DNA of 10,035 bases from Parvularcula sp964342585 (GTDB lineage Bacteria > Pseudomonadota > Alphaproteobacteria > Caulobacterales > Parvularculaceae): assembly GCA_964342585.1 (NCBI GenBank), contig CAYFHK010000101.1, positions 1 to 10,035 of the forward strand. Reading direction: 5' to 3'. Position numbers and translations under genes: made by a program. Shown here piece by piece: positions 1 to 6,120 of this stretch. Every line of letters begins with the position of its first letter. The first letter of the stretch is position 1. The notes under the pieces are model-generated. The model was not told where the DNA came from and did not search any database. It saw only the letters and a list, made by a program, of their open reading frames with translations.

Positions 1-1034
1 AAGACATTTCGGTGCGCACGCCGGGCGGCGATTTCGACTATGTGCGGGCGAAGGCCGGCGGCATGGATGCGCCTTTCATGTCGATCTATGTGCCCGCGAG
101 CTATCAGGAGACCGGTGGCGCCTATGAGTTCGCAGACGAGCTGATCACCCTCGTCGAAGGCATCGCGCAGGCCAATCCCGACAAGTTCGAAATGGCGTAC
201 ACGACCGATGATGTGAAACGCATCTTCAAGGAGGGCAAAATCGCCCTGCCCATGGGGATGGAAAATGGCGCACCGATCGGCACGGATCTCGCCAATCTCG
301 ATTATTTCTACGGACGCGGCATCCGCTACATCACCCTCGCCCATTCGCGCGCGAATGCGATTTCGGATTCGAGCTATGACATCAATCGCCCCAACGGCGG
401 GCTTTCCCCTTTTGGCGAACAGGTCGTTAGACGGATGAATGAGCTCGGCATCATGATCGATATCAGCCACGTCTCGGACGAGAGTTTCTACGACGTCCTC
501 GCACTAACTGACGCCCCGGTGATCGCCAGCCACTCATCGCTGCGCCATTTCACGACCGGTTTTGAGCGCAATATGAGCGACGAGATGGTCGCGGCGCTCG
601 GCGAGAATGACGGCGTGATCATGATCAATTACGGCTCGTCCTTCCTGACCAATGCGTATCAGGAATGGTCGCAACGATATAACGCTGCCTTCAACAAGTT
701 CGTGCAGGAAAATAATATCGAGCCGACGCCCGAGGTGCGCCAACAGTTCGAGAAGGGCTACATTCGGACGGCACCAAAACCCTATGCCACGGTGGAGGAT
801 GTGCTGAACCACATTGATCGTGCTGTGGAGCTTGCGGGCATCAACCATGTGGGCCTCGGTTCTGATTTCGATGGCGTAGGTGACAGCCTGCCCGTGGGGC
901 TAAAAGATGCATCGATGACGCCGCAATTGATCCAGGGGCTGATGGATCGCGGCTATTCGAATCGCCAGATCAAGAAAATCATGGGCGATAATTTCATGCG
1001 TGTCTGGCGCAAAGTAGAAAGGGTCGCCGACTAA
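1..1034 (+). CDS. Membrane dipeptidase (peptidase family M19), 5'-truncated by window edge
   Basis: Zinc-dependent dipeptidase of the renal-dipeptidase/M19 family, which hydrolyses dipeptides (some members also D-amino-acid-containing ones). The frame is open from base 3, so the true start and the N-terminal HxD zinc ligands lie outside the window; about 344 residues of a usual ~400 are present. Counting from the GTG at 12, visible family landmarks are MENG with the likely bridging zinc Glu (residue 84), LAHSRAN (109-115), DISHVSDE with zinc His 153, ASHSS with zinc His 174 followed by Arg178, and GLGSDFDG (281-288) with the catalytic-site Asp. The C-terminal GDNFMRVW is also typical. Its TAA stop overlaps the stop of the convergent GST gene by 4 bases, and no terminator hairpin lies between them. 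Whether it carries a signal peptide or lipobox cannot be judged here. The family is confident; the substrate is unknown. Confidence 0.93.
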   Translation, partial: DISVRTPGGDFDYVRAKAGGMDAPFMSIYVPASYQETGGAYEFADELITLVEGIAQANPDKFEMAYTTDDVKRIFKEGKIALPMGMENGAPIGTDLANLDYFYGRGIRYITLAHSRANAISDSSYDINRPNGGLSPFGEQVVRRMNELGIMIDISHVSDESFYDVLALTDAPVIASHSSLRHFTTGFERNMSDEMVAALGENDGVIMINYGSSFLTNAYQEWSQRYNAAFNKFVQENNIEPTPEVRQQFEKGYIRTAPKPYATVEDVLNHIDRAVELAGINHVGLGSDFDGVGDSLPVGLKDASMTPQLIQGLMDRGYSNRQIKKIMGDNFMRVWRKVERVAD

Positions 1035-1678
1035 GCGTTCTTGCTCAGGAGCGCTGGCCCGAGGATCGGCTCTTCCCCTGTCTTCAGCCATAGCGGCCAT
1101 TTCGGCATGATGGCTGTGAAGATAGCGGCGCCCATCATCTCATTTAGCCACGCCTTCAACGCAGGCCAGTCTTGGGCGTCGAACCAGTCCGGGTCGGCAA
1201 TGCGAAACTGGCGCACGAAGGGGAAAACGGCGAAGTCGGCAAGGCCTGGCGCCGCGCCGCCCAAATAATCGTCGCGGGTGAGCCTTTCGTTATAGTCTGT
1301 GAGAATAGCCGCCCCTGCGTCGCGATGTGCGGTTTCGTCGACATCCTCATATCGCGTCGCATATTTGTATCTGTCTAAATGATGCTTGAACGGACCATCA
1401 TTGCGGGAAATCAGAGCCTGCACATCTTCGCTGGCCTGGGAGACGTCGCCACCCAGCGCCCAATCCATCACCTCAAGGCTTTCGTCGATCACTTGACCAT
1501 CGGGCAGCACAAGGACGGGCACCGTTCCCTTCGGTGAGGCTTCAAGCATCTCGGCGGGCTTCTCACGCAAGATGATCTCGCGTACACGAACTGTTTTGCC
1601 GCCAAGAAGGAGCGCCATGCGCGCCCGCATCGCATAGGGGCAGCGCCGAAAGCTATAGAGGATCGGGAGCTGAGTCAC
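1031..1678 (-). CDS. Glutathione S-transferase family protein (CPY-type, Grx2-like layout)
   Basis: A 215-residue cytosolic GST-fold protein. The N-terminal thioredoxin-like domain opens ILYSFRRCPYAMRAR with a Cys13-Pro14-Tyr15 motif, which suggests glutaredoxin-like thiol chemistry rather than Tyr/Ser-type conjugation. PKGTVPVL supplies the cis-Pro (54) and DES (65-67) the glutathione gamma-Glu site. The helical C-terminal domain follows (about 95-215). Size and CPY motif resemble E. coli Grx2 and related bacterial GSTs. I chose the GTG at 1678 because it gives a normal GST N-terminus and forms a GTGA overlap with the trhO stop (1675-1677). The longer frame back to 1792 only adds residues antisense to nothing and out of frame with TrhO. 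No Shine-Dalgarno is visible, so translation is probably coupled to trhO. It is the last gene of the operon. The substrate is unknown; a role in oxidant or electrophile handling is inference. Confidence 0.88.
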   Translation of the reverse strand: MTQLPILYSFRRCPYAMRARMALLLGGKTVRVREIILREKPAEMLEASPKGTVPVLVLPDGQVIDESLEVMDWALGGDVSQASEDVQALISRNDGPFKHHLDRYKYATRYEDVDETAHRDAGAAILTDYNERLTRDDYLGGAAPGLADFAVFPFVRQFRIADPDWFDAQDWPALKAWLNEMMGAAIFTAIMPKWPLWLKTGEEPILGPALLSKNA

Positions 1679-2601
1679 GACGCCGACGGCGCGCTGCCAA
1701 GATGGGTCTCGCCGCGTTCGGCGGCCAAGCGCATTTGCCGTTCTCGTTCCGCAAAGGCGCGGCGACGTTCTGGGCTGACCGTGTCGATGCATTTCGGGCA
1801 GGACACGCCGGGCGAATAGGCCGCATGCTGCTTATTTTCTTCGGTGATGGGCATACGGCAGGCATGGCAAAGATCATAGGAGCCTTGAACCAGCCCATGC
1901 CCCACCGACACGCGACCATCGAAGACGAAGCATTCACCTTGCCAGCGACTTTCCTCGGCGGGCACCTCTTCAAGATATTTCAAAATGCCGCCTTGCAGAT
2001 GCAGCACCTCTTTCACGCCTTGGCTCAGAAGATATGAACTGGCCTTCTCGCAGCGAATACCCCCCGTGCAGAACATCGCGACACGCTCCACCTCCCCATG
2101 CGTCGCTTTATACTCCTCGAACCATTTGGGGAAATCACGGAACGACGTGGTTTGCGGATCCGTGGCGCCAGCGAAACTGCCGATCGCCACTTCATAATTG
2201 TTCCGCGTATCGATCACAGGGATCTGGGGATCGTCCACCACCTGGTTCCATTCGGCAGCAGGCACATAGGTGCCGACGGCGCGGTTCGGATCAACTCCCG
2301 GCACGCCCAAGGTCACGATTTCTCTCTTGAGGCGAACCTTCAGCCGAAGGAACGGCATCTCATCGGCTGTTGAATATTTGGCCTCAAGCCCTGCGCAACC
2401 TGGCAATGCGCGAAGCGCGGACATCGCCGCATCAATGCCGTCAGCTGGCCCGGCAATGGTGCCGTTGACGCCCTCTGCGGCGAGCAAAATCGTGCCGCGC
2501 ACACCTGCGGGCTCGAGCACGGCGTAGAGATGTGCCTGCCACCGCTCCAGATCGCTGAGCGGGGTAAAAAGATAAAGGGCGGCAACGGTGTAGGCGGACA
2601 T
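1675..2601 (-). CDS. trhO: tRNA uridine(34) hydroxylase TrhO (rhodanese-domain protein, YceA family)
   Basis: A 308-residue TrhO/YceA protein. Members hydroxylate U34 of certain tRNAs to 5-hydroxyuridine using O2, the first step towards (m)cmo5U wobble modification. The N-terminal TrhO domain (about 5-100) contains the typical LLAAEGVNGTIAG (39-51). The rhodanese domain (about 115-215) has the active-site loop CTGGIRCEK (178-186) with the nucleophilic Cys178. A C-terminal region carries two CxxC pairs (Cys245/248 and Cys268/271), a probable metal site common in the family. Length matches the long proteobacterial form. It starts at ATG 2601, three bases after the SDR stop, and its stop overlaps the GST start by 4 bases, so it is an internal operon gene. 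The start is supported by the homologous N-terminus AYTVAALYLFTPL; the ribosome site (GGAAATAAGAA) is weak. The family call is very secure. Confidence 0.96.
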   Translation of the reverse strand: MSAYTVAALYLFTPLSDLERWQAHLYAVLEPAGVRGTILLAAEGVNGTIAGPADGIDAAMSALRALPGCAGLEAKYSTADEMPFLRLKVRLKREIVTLGVPGVDPNRAVGTYVPAAEWNQVVDDPQIPVIDTRNNYEVAIGSFAGATDPQTTSFRDFPKWFEEYKATHGEVERVAMFCTGGIRCEKASSYLLSQGVKEVLHLQGGILKYLEEVPAEESRWQGECFVFDGRVSVGHGLVQGSYDLCHACRMPITEENKQHAAYSPGVSCPKCIDTVSPERRRAFAERERQMRLAAERGETHLGSAPSAS

Positions 2602-2604
2602 TTC

Positions 2605-3372
2605 TTATTTCCGGTCAAAAGCAAAGGGCGAGAAGGCCTGCTGCGTCGGCATCACTTCTACCCGATTGATGTTCACATGAGGCGGCAATGCCAGAAGGCG
2701 CGCCACGGTTTCCGCGATATCGCCTGCGGTGAGCGGCGCATAGCCCTCATAAACTTTGTCCGCACGCGCCTGATCACCCTTAAATCGCACAACGGAGAAT
2801 TCCGTCTCCACCGCACCGGGCTCAACGTTCATCACCCGCACATTGGTGCCCAGAAGATCCGCCCGCAGATTGAGGGAGAACTGCGTGACGAAGGCTTTCG
2901 TCGCGCCATACACATTGCCGCCAGGATACGGGTAGGTGCCCGCCACTGACGACAGGTTCACGATATCGCCCCGCGGCTGTTCGATCAGCACAGGCAAGAG
3001 CGCGCGCGTGAGATGCACAAGGCCGCTGACATTTGTGCGGATCATCTGATCCCAATCGGTGAGCGAGGCTTTTGCCGCCCGGTCGAGCCCCTGAGAGAGC
3101 CCAGCATTGTTGATCAGCATGTCGGGCCGCCACCCCTCGGGCAGGAGATCGGCGATCCCGTCAACGGCATCGAGATCGTCCATGTCGAGCTTGAGCGGAT
3201 GGACGCGCCCCTCCAGCGAGGCGGCCAACGTTTCCAGGCGATCTTCGCGGCGCGCGGTCGCGATCACGCGGGCGCCATCGGCCACCAGGCGTCGCGTGAT
3301 GGCCTCACCGATGCCGGCGCTGGCCCCGGTCACCAGGGCGACCCGACCTTCGAAGGCACCTTTGTCGCTCAT
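2605..3372 (-). CDS. Short-chain dehydrogenase/reductase, YdfG-like (NADP-dependent 3-hydroxy acid dehydrogenase type)
   Basis: A classical SDR of 255 residues. The Rossmann glycine motif is TGASAGIG (15-22). The arginines after the second strand (ATARR, 38-42) suggest NADP(H) preference. NNAG lies at 88-91, and the catalytic set is Ser141/142 with Tyr155 and Lys159 (NVYGATKAF). The stretches NVYGATKAFVTQFSLNLR and LPPHVNINRVEVMP closely resemble E. coli YdfG, which oxidises L-allo-threonine, serine and 3-hydroxy acids and also reduces malonic semialdehyde. I prefer ATG 3372 to the upstream ATG 3387 because AAGGA lies six bases before it. It sits second in the operon, 37 bases after the EVE gene and 3 bases before trhO. 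The substrate is assigned by resemblance only; a general carbonyl reductase is the alternative. Confidence 0.92.
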   Translation of the reverse strand: MSDKGAFEGRVALVTGASAGIGEAITRRLVADGARVIATARREDRLETLAASLEGRVHPLKLDMDDLDAVDGIADLLPEGWRPDMLINNAGLSQGLDRAAKASLTDWDQMIRTNVSGLVHLTRALLPVLIEQPRGDIVNLSSVAGTYPYPGGNVYGATKAFVTQFSLNLRADLLGTNVRVMNVEPGAVETEFSVVRFKGDQARADKVYEGYAPLTAGDIAETVARLLALPPHVNINRVEVMPTQQAFSPFAFDRK

Positions 3373-3378
3373 GATCGT

Positions 3379-3383
3379 TCCTT
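3379..3383 (-). promoter_or_regulatory. Ribosome binding site deciding the SDR start
   Basis: On the minus strand AAGGA ends six bases before the ATG at 3372. The upstream in-frame ATG at 3387 overlaps this site and has no comparable motif, so the shorter protein is favoured. Confidence 0.7.
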
Positions 3384-3409
3384 TCATAGCCGAAACGGCA
3401 TAACAAAAT

Positions 3410-3832
3410 TCAGGGCTTTACCCCACCCATCTCACAAACGATCCGCCATTCCTCATTGGTGACCGGCTGCACCGACAAACGCGAGTTTTTGACCAACACC
3501 ATCTCAGCAAGCCGCGGCTCGTCTTTGATCGCCTTCAGCGTCACGGGCGAGGGGAAGCTCTCGCGCGCCACGATGGTCACACATTCCCACGGGCTGTCGG
3601 GCTCGGCCGTGGGGTCGGGCGCGGCTTCAGCAATGATTTCGACGATCCCCACCACCGCCCGGTCTGACTGAGAGTGATAGAAAAAGGCGTGATCGCCGCG
3701 CTTCATTTCCTGCATGAAGTTTTTGGCCTGGTGGTTCCGCACCCCATCCCAGGGCTCGCCTTCCTCACCCTTGTCGCATTGTTGCGCCCACGACCACGTG
3801 GAGGGCTCCGATTTCATCAACCAATACGCCAT
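3410..3832 (-). CDS. EVE domain-containing protein (ThyN1-like)
   Basis: A 140-residue stand-alone EVE domain. EVE is a PUA/YTH-like fold whose members bind modified bases; family knowledge links it to 5-methylcytosine-type DNA reading and to RNA modification. Diagnostic elements visible are YWLMKSEP (3-10), WDGVRN (28-33), FYHSQSD (51-57), the PWECVTI strand (81-87) and SRLSVQPV (117-124). The full length is normal. I start at ATG 3832 because homologues begin MAYWLMKSEP; the 12-residue upstream extension to 3868 is not family-like. GGATGGGA just upstream can serve as ribosome site. It is the first gene of the minus-strand operon and is divergent from the DUF2905 gene. The ligand is unknown. 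The neighbouring tRNA-modifying trhO makes a link with modified RNA conceivable, but this is inference. Confidence 0.93.
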   Translation of the reverse strand: MAYWLMKSEPSTWSWAQQCDKGEEGEPWDGVRNHQAKNFMQEMKRGDHAFFYHSQSDRAVVGIVEIIAEAAPDPTAEPDSPWECVTIVARESFPSPVTLKAIKDEPRLAEMVLVKNSRLSVQPVTNEEWRIVCEMGGVKP

Positions 3833-3973
3833 GCAATCCCATCCAATCGAAAGCCCGTGACAAGCCAAAGCGGGCCGGGAAAATCAAGTGTTTCGGCGCG
3901 GTCGCGCATTGAACCCGCCCTGCCCAGTCTTACCTTTGGGCGGTTTTGCGCACGGTGCCAAAAAGGGACACAG
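3833..3973. promoter_or_regulatory. Divergent intergenic region between the EVE operon and the DUF2905 gene
   Basis: These 141 bases must hold the promoters for both divergent units. TTGAAC at 3909-3914 could be a -35 element for the DUF2905 gene, but no convincing -10 follows. An inverted repeat (CCGCCC 3915-3920 with GGGCGG 3938-3943, then TTTT) is present; its 17-base loop makes it a poor terminator. GGGACA at 3965-3970 with the preceding AAA is the probable DUF2905 ribosome site. I cannot place transcription starts with confidence. Confidence 0.35.
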
Positions 3974-4177
3974 ATGCAAAAGTTCTTGATCATTTTGGGA
4001 CTGGCAATCGTCATCATCGGCCTGTTGTGGCCTTGGATCGCGCAATTGGGCCTTGGTCGCCTGCCCGGCGACATCACAATTGAGCGCGGAAACACAAAAA
4101 TATACCTTCCTATCGTGACCTGCGTTATTTTCAGCGCCCTGTTAACTATACTTTTCCTCCTTTTTGGTGGCCGTTAA
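3974..4177 (+). CDS. DUF2905 family small inner-membrane protein
   Basis: A 67-residue protein with two predicted transmembrane helices (about 4-22 and 45-64). They are joined by the conserved loop GLGRLPGDITIERGN (26-40), the signature of DUF2905. Family proteins are about 65-75 residues, so this is full length. No function is established that I know of. The start at ATG 3974 is chosen because AAGGGACACAG directly precedes it and the protein begins at the first helix; the long in-frame extension back to 3674 runs antisense over the EVE gene and is spurious. The GTTAAC around its stop belongs to a cluster of TTAAC motifs leading to the next gene. It is transcribed towards the surface-protein pair but is separated from it by 83 bases containing a candidate promoter, so co-transcription is doubtful. 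Confidence 0.9.
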   Translation: MQKFLIILGLAIVIIGLLWPWIAQLGLGRLPGDITIERGNTKIYLPIVTCVIFSALLTILFLLFGGR

Positions 4178-4205
4178 CCTTAACAATACCTGTCACTTCA
4201 CAACT

Positions 4206-4221
4206 TGGCACGCAGAATGCA
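4206..4221 (+). promoter_or_regulatory. Candidate sigma-54 (RpoN) -24/-12 promoter
   Basis: The sequence TTGGCACGCAGAATGCA fits the RpoN consensus TGGCACG-N4-TTGCA in all specified positions but one (A instead of the first T of TTGC). The invariant GG (4207-4208) and GC (4219-4220) have correct spacing. It would start transcription near 4232, about 30 bases before the ATG of the first surface-protein gene. It is a pattern match only. A bacterial enhancer-binding-protein site, which would probably lie inside or before the DUF2905 gene, was not identified. Confidence 0.55.
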
Positions 4222-4260
4222 AAAACTCACTCGCATGACTTCTTAACTTGTGGGTGTGGA

Positions 4261-4944
4261 ATGAATACTCTTATCGGCGCTGTTGCCGCCAGCTTTGCAA
4301 CACTGACCTTAGCCGGCACTGCGTCGGCTGCGACTGTTAATCTTTACCGCTCGAGTGGGTACGTTGAGTCTCCAACGCTGAGCGGCACCTTTGACGGCGT
4401 TGGGGTGACCCTCACGGCAGCAACCTGGACGCTCGACAGCTTCAACAGCACGACGGATACCGGCACAGGCACGATCGATCCGTTGGGGCCGAGTGACCAA
4501 GCCGAGTTTTCGTATTCGACCGGCGGCCTTGGCATCATCAACAGCTCGGGCGACAATTCGCACGAGATTGAAGGCAACGGCTGGAAAGACATCGCGATCT
4601 TTGAATTCGATCACAAAGTCACGCTCGACTGGATGAAATTCAACTATGTCGACAGCAATGACGACGTGGCTGTATTTGTCGGCGATAGTCTAGCAGGCCT
4701 GACCGACTTCAGCCTGTACAACATTCTCGGCTCTGCCCCGACCGGCGAAGCCCGTGTCGATTTGGACCTGATGGGCCAAGTCTTCGCCTTCGGCGCCAAA
4801 CATACCTTCGACAACTTCAAACTGAAGCAGTTCAGCTTCAGCAAAGTGACCGATCCCGTGCCGCTGCCGGGTGGCCTTGCTCTGATGGCGACCGCTGTCG
4901 CTGCGGCTGGATTTGTGCGCTCACGGAAACCTGTCCGCGCGTAA
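4261..4944 (+). CDS. Exosortase-type (VPLPA-CTERM-like) surface protein, first tandem paralogue
   Basis: A 227-residue secreted protein. It has a Sec signal peptide (1-23, cleavage likely after ASA), an Asp/Gly/Thr-rich beta-type domain (about 24-195), and a three-part C-terminal sorting tail: VPLPGG (200-205), hydrophobic segment (206-219) and RSRK (220-223). This tail matches the VPLPA-CTERM variant of PEP-CTERM signals, recognised in alphaproteobacteria by a dedicated exosortase (XrtD type in family knowledge). The processed protein is thought to end up at or beyond the outer surface. The GGLGIIN...DNSHEIEGNG...IAIFEFD pattern is like other PEP-CTERM surface proteins (possibly XDP1-like; low certainty). 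SNDDVAVFVGD is acidic and could bind a metal (inference). The ribosome site is weak (GTGGA touching the ATG). It is followed by its own terminator and then a clear paralogue. Its precise role (biofilm, appendage, envelope) is unknown. Confidence 0.85.
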   Translation: MNTLIGAVAASFATLTLAGTASAATVNLYRSSGYVESPTLSGTFDGVGVTLTAATWTLDSFNSTTDTGTGTIDPLGPSDQAEFSYSTGGLGIINSSGDNSHEIEGNGWKDIAIFEFDHKVTLDWMKFNYVDSNDDVAVFVGDSLAGLTDFSLYNILGSAPTGEARVDLDLMGQVFAFGAKHTFDNFKLKQFSFSKVTDPVPLPGGLALMATAVAAAGFVRSRKPVRA

Positions 4945-4970
4945 TTCTTACGGGCACAACACGCTAAACG

Positions 4971-5002
4971 AGTGCTCCCGATATTCGGGGGCACTTTTTT
5001 TT
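4971..5002 (+). terminator. Rho-independent terminator of the first surface-protein gene
   Basis: An 11-bp stem, AGTGCTCCCGA (4971-4981) with TCGGGGGCACT (4985-4995), has one T-G wobble and a three-base loop and is followed by an eight-T run (4995-5002). It lies 26 bases after the stop at 4944. It makes independent transcription of the downstream paralogue likely. Confidence 0.93.
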
Positions 5003-5126
5003 GATCTGCGCCGAATTAACGTGAAGATTCTTCAGAATTTAACCGCACACTCATCGTAAGATGGTAAATTAACTGATACGATTAACGATATTGCGCGTCT
5101 TGCAGAAGGGGTTTGGAGACAAGGCG
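5003..5126 (+). promoter_or_regulatory. AT-rich leader of the second surface-protein gene with TTAAC motifs and palindromes
   Basis: The region is markedly AT-richer than the coding sequence. TTAAC occurs four times in one orientation (starts 5016, 5039, 5069, 5082). Two overlapping palindromes lie between the first two copies: GAAGATTCTTC (5023-5033) and ATTCTTCAGAAT (5027-5038). The latter pair could be a dimeric regulator's operator. TTAA half-sites recall the alphaproteobacterial CtrA box, but no pair has the canonical 7-base spacing (the closest has 9). No sigma-54 element and no convincing -35/-10 pair were found. GGAG at 5115-5118 serves the ATG at 5127. Confidence 0.4.
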
Positions 5127-5825
5127 ATGAAACGATTTTCAATGGCATTGATCGGCGCCGTTGCAGGCGCCGCCTTCGCGTCCCCAGCGGCCGCGACAAC
5201 AGTGTACCTCAAGACCTTTGGGCCCGCCTTCAAGGCATCGACGATCGTCGACACCTATGACGGCGTTGAGCTGACGCAGATCGCCGGCTCTTGGCAGAGC
5301 GACAGCTACGACGACACGTCGATGACCGGCATGGGGACACTCACGCCCGGCGGCCCAGATGGAAATGCTGAGTTTCACGTTTCCGTTCTTGGGACGGGCA
5401 TTTATTCCGAAGATGCCGACCACTACCACAAGGTCGACGGCAAAGGCCCAGATGCGGATTTGGCGATTTTCTCTTTCGATCAAGCCGTCACGCTCGACTG
5501 GATGAAGTTCAACTATGTCGATCACAATGACGATGTGGCGTTCTTCTTCGGCGACAGCATTGCCGGGCTTAAGAACTATAGCGTGATGAACATTCTGAAA
5601 TCCGCGCCGAAACACCTCGGCAAGATCGATTTCGGCATCACCGCCAAAGTCTTCGCCTTTGGGGCGGTCGATAAACACGATAATTTCAAGTTCAAGAAAC
5701 TGTCCTTCTCCGAAGCGCCGCCGCCCGATCCGATCCCGCTGCCCGGCGGTGTGGTCTTGATGATGACAGGCATCGCCTCATTCATTTTTGTACGGTTGCG
5801 GAAACAGACGGCACGCCTCGCCTAG
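5127..5825 (+). CDS. Exosortase-type (IPLPGG-CTERM) surface protein, second tandem paralogue
   Basis: A 232-residue paralogue of the preceding gene with the same layout: signal peptide (1-23, cleavage after AAA), secreted domain (about 24-196), a Pro-rich PPPDPIPLPGG stretch (198-208), hydrophobic segment (209-222) and RLRK (223-226). VTLDWMKFNYV is identical in both proteins (residues 121-131 here), and NDDVA, GDS.AGL, NIL.SAP, KVFAFGA and DNFK are shared. This copy has changed the GGLG motif to LGTG, has more His and Lys (DHYHKVDGKG), and reads IPLP instead of VPLP. The ATG at 5127 is chosen over 5091 because GGAG is eight bases upstream and the signal peptide starts there. A terminator separates it from its sister, so it probably has its own promoter. 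No terminator is evident after its TAG. Function is unknown; export and C-terminal processing are inferred from the tail. Confidence 0.85.
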   Translation: MKRFSMALIGAVAGAAFASPAAATTVYLKTFGPAFKASTIVDTYDGVELTQIAGSWQSDSYDDTSMTGMGTLTPGGPDGNAEFHVSVLGTGIYSEDADHYHKVDGKGPDADLAIFSFDQAVTLDWMKFNYVDHNDDVAFFFGDSIAGLKNYSVMNILKSAPKHLGKIDFGITAKVFAFGAVDKHDNFKFKKLSFSEAPPPDPIPLPGGVVLMMTGIASFIFVRLRKQTARLA

Positions 5826-6120
5826 GCGATATACGGCGACCTCAAGCTAAGGCGCGTGTTTCGCGGTAACCCCCGCTTAAGACGTCGCGGACACACTTCA
5901 ACAACACAGGCGGCAGGCAGGTTGTCGCCAAGCGTCCCAGCCCCAGCCCTCCCCGCGCGATGTGGGGAATGCGGGGCGCTTGTGTGTGTGGCACCTCAAT
6001 GATCAGCAAACGCACAAACAGCGCTAACGCGCGCTATCCATGATTCTTATGCAAATCTTCATTTCTACTCCTGATACTGAACAAATAATCAAGAGTAACG
6101 CTCGTATTTGGAGGTCCGAG
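5826..6120. other. Intergenic region before the BLUF gene
   Basis: No gene is convincing in these 295 bases. The first part is GC-rich and contains an imperfect hairpin (CCCCGC 5951-5956 with GCGGGG 5971-5976, 14-base loop) followed by a short TG repeat (5981-5990). It lacks a T-run, so it is not a standard terminator. The composition switches to AT-rich from about 6041 to 6110, immediately before the BLUF ribosome site, which fits a promoter region. I could not assign a definite -35/-10 pair. Confidence 0.4.
6110..6114 (+). promoter_or_regulatory. Ribosome binding site deciding the BLUF start
   Basis: A perfect GGAGG stands six bases before the ATG at 6121. The in-frame ATGs at 6040 and 6049 have no comparable site and would add an AT-rich, non-family extension of up to 27 residues. 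Confidence 0.85.

Noticed and set aside
3915..3947. Inverted repeat plus TTTT ahead of the DUF2905 gene, as a terminator or attenuator
   Set aside because: The stem is six base pairs with a 17-base loop and only four Ts, and no gene on the + strand ends upstream of it.
5069..5086. CtrA full binding site (TTAA-N7-TTAA) before the second surface-protein gene
   Set aside because: The spacing between the TTAA halves is nine bases, not seven, so only half-site resemblance is claimed.
5986..6004. Second sigma-54 promoter (TGGCACC...) before the BLUF gene
   Set aside because: The -24 half is good, but the -12 GC is absent at the required distance.
5999..6043. 14-codon mini-ORF (starting MISKRTN) whose TGA overlaps an ATG at 6040
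   Set aside because: It has no ribosome site, and the ATG at 6040 is not the likely BLUF start. There is no coding signal beyond chance.
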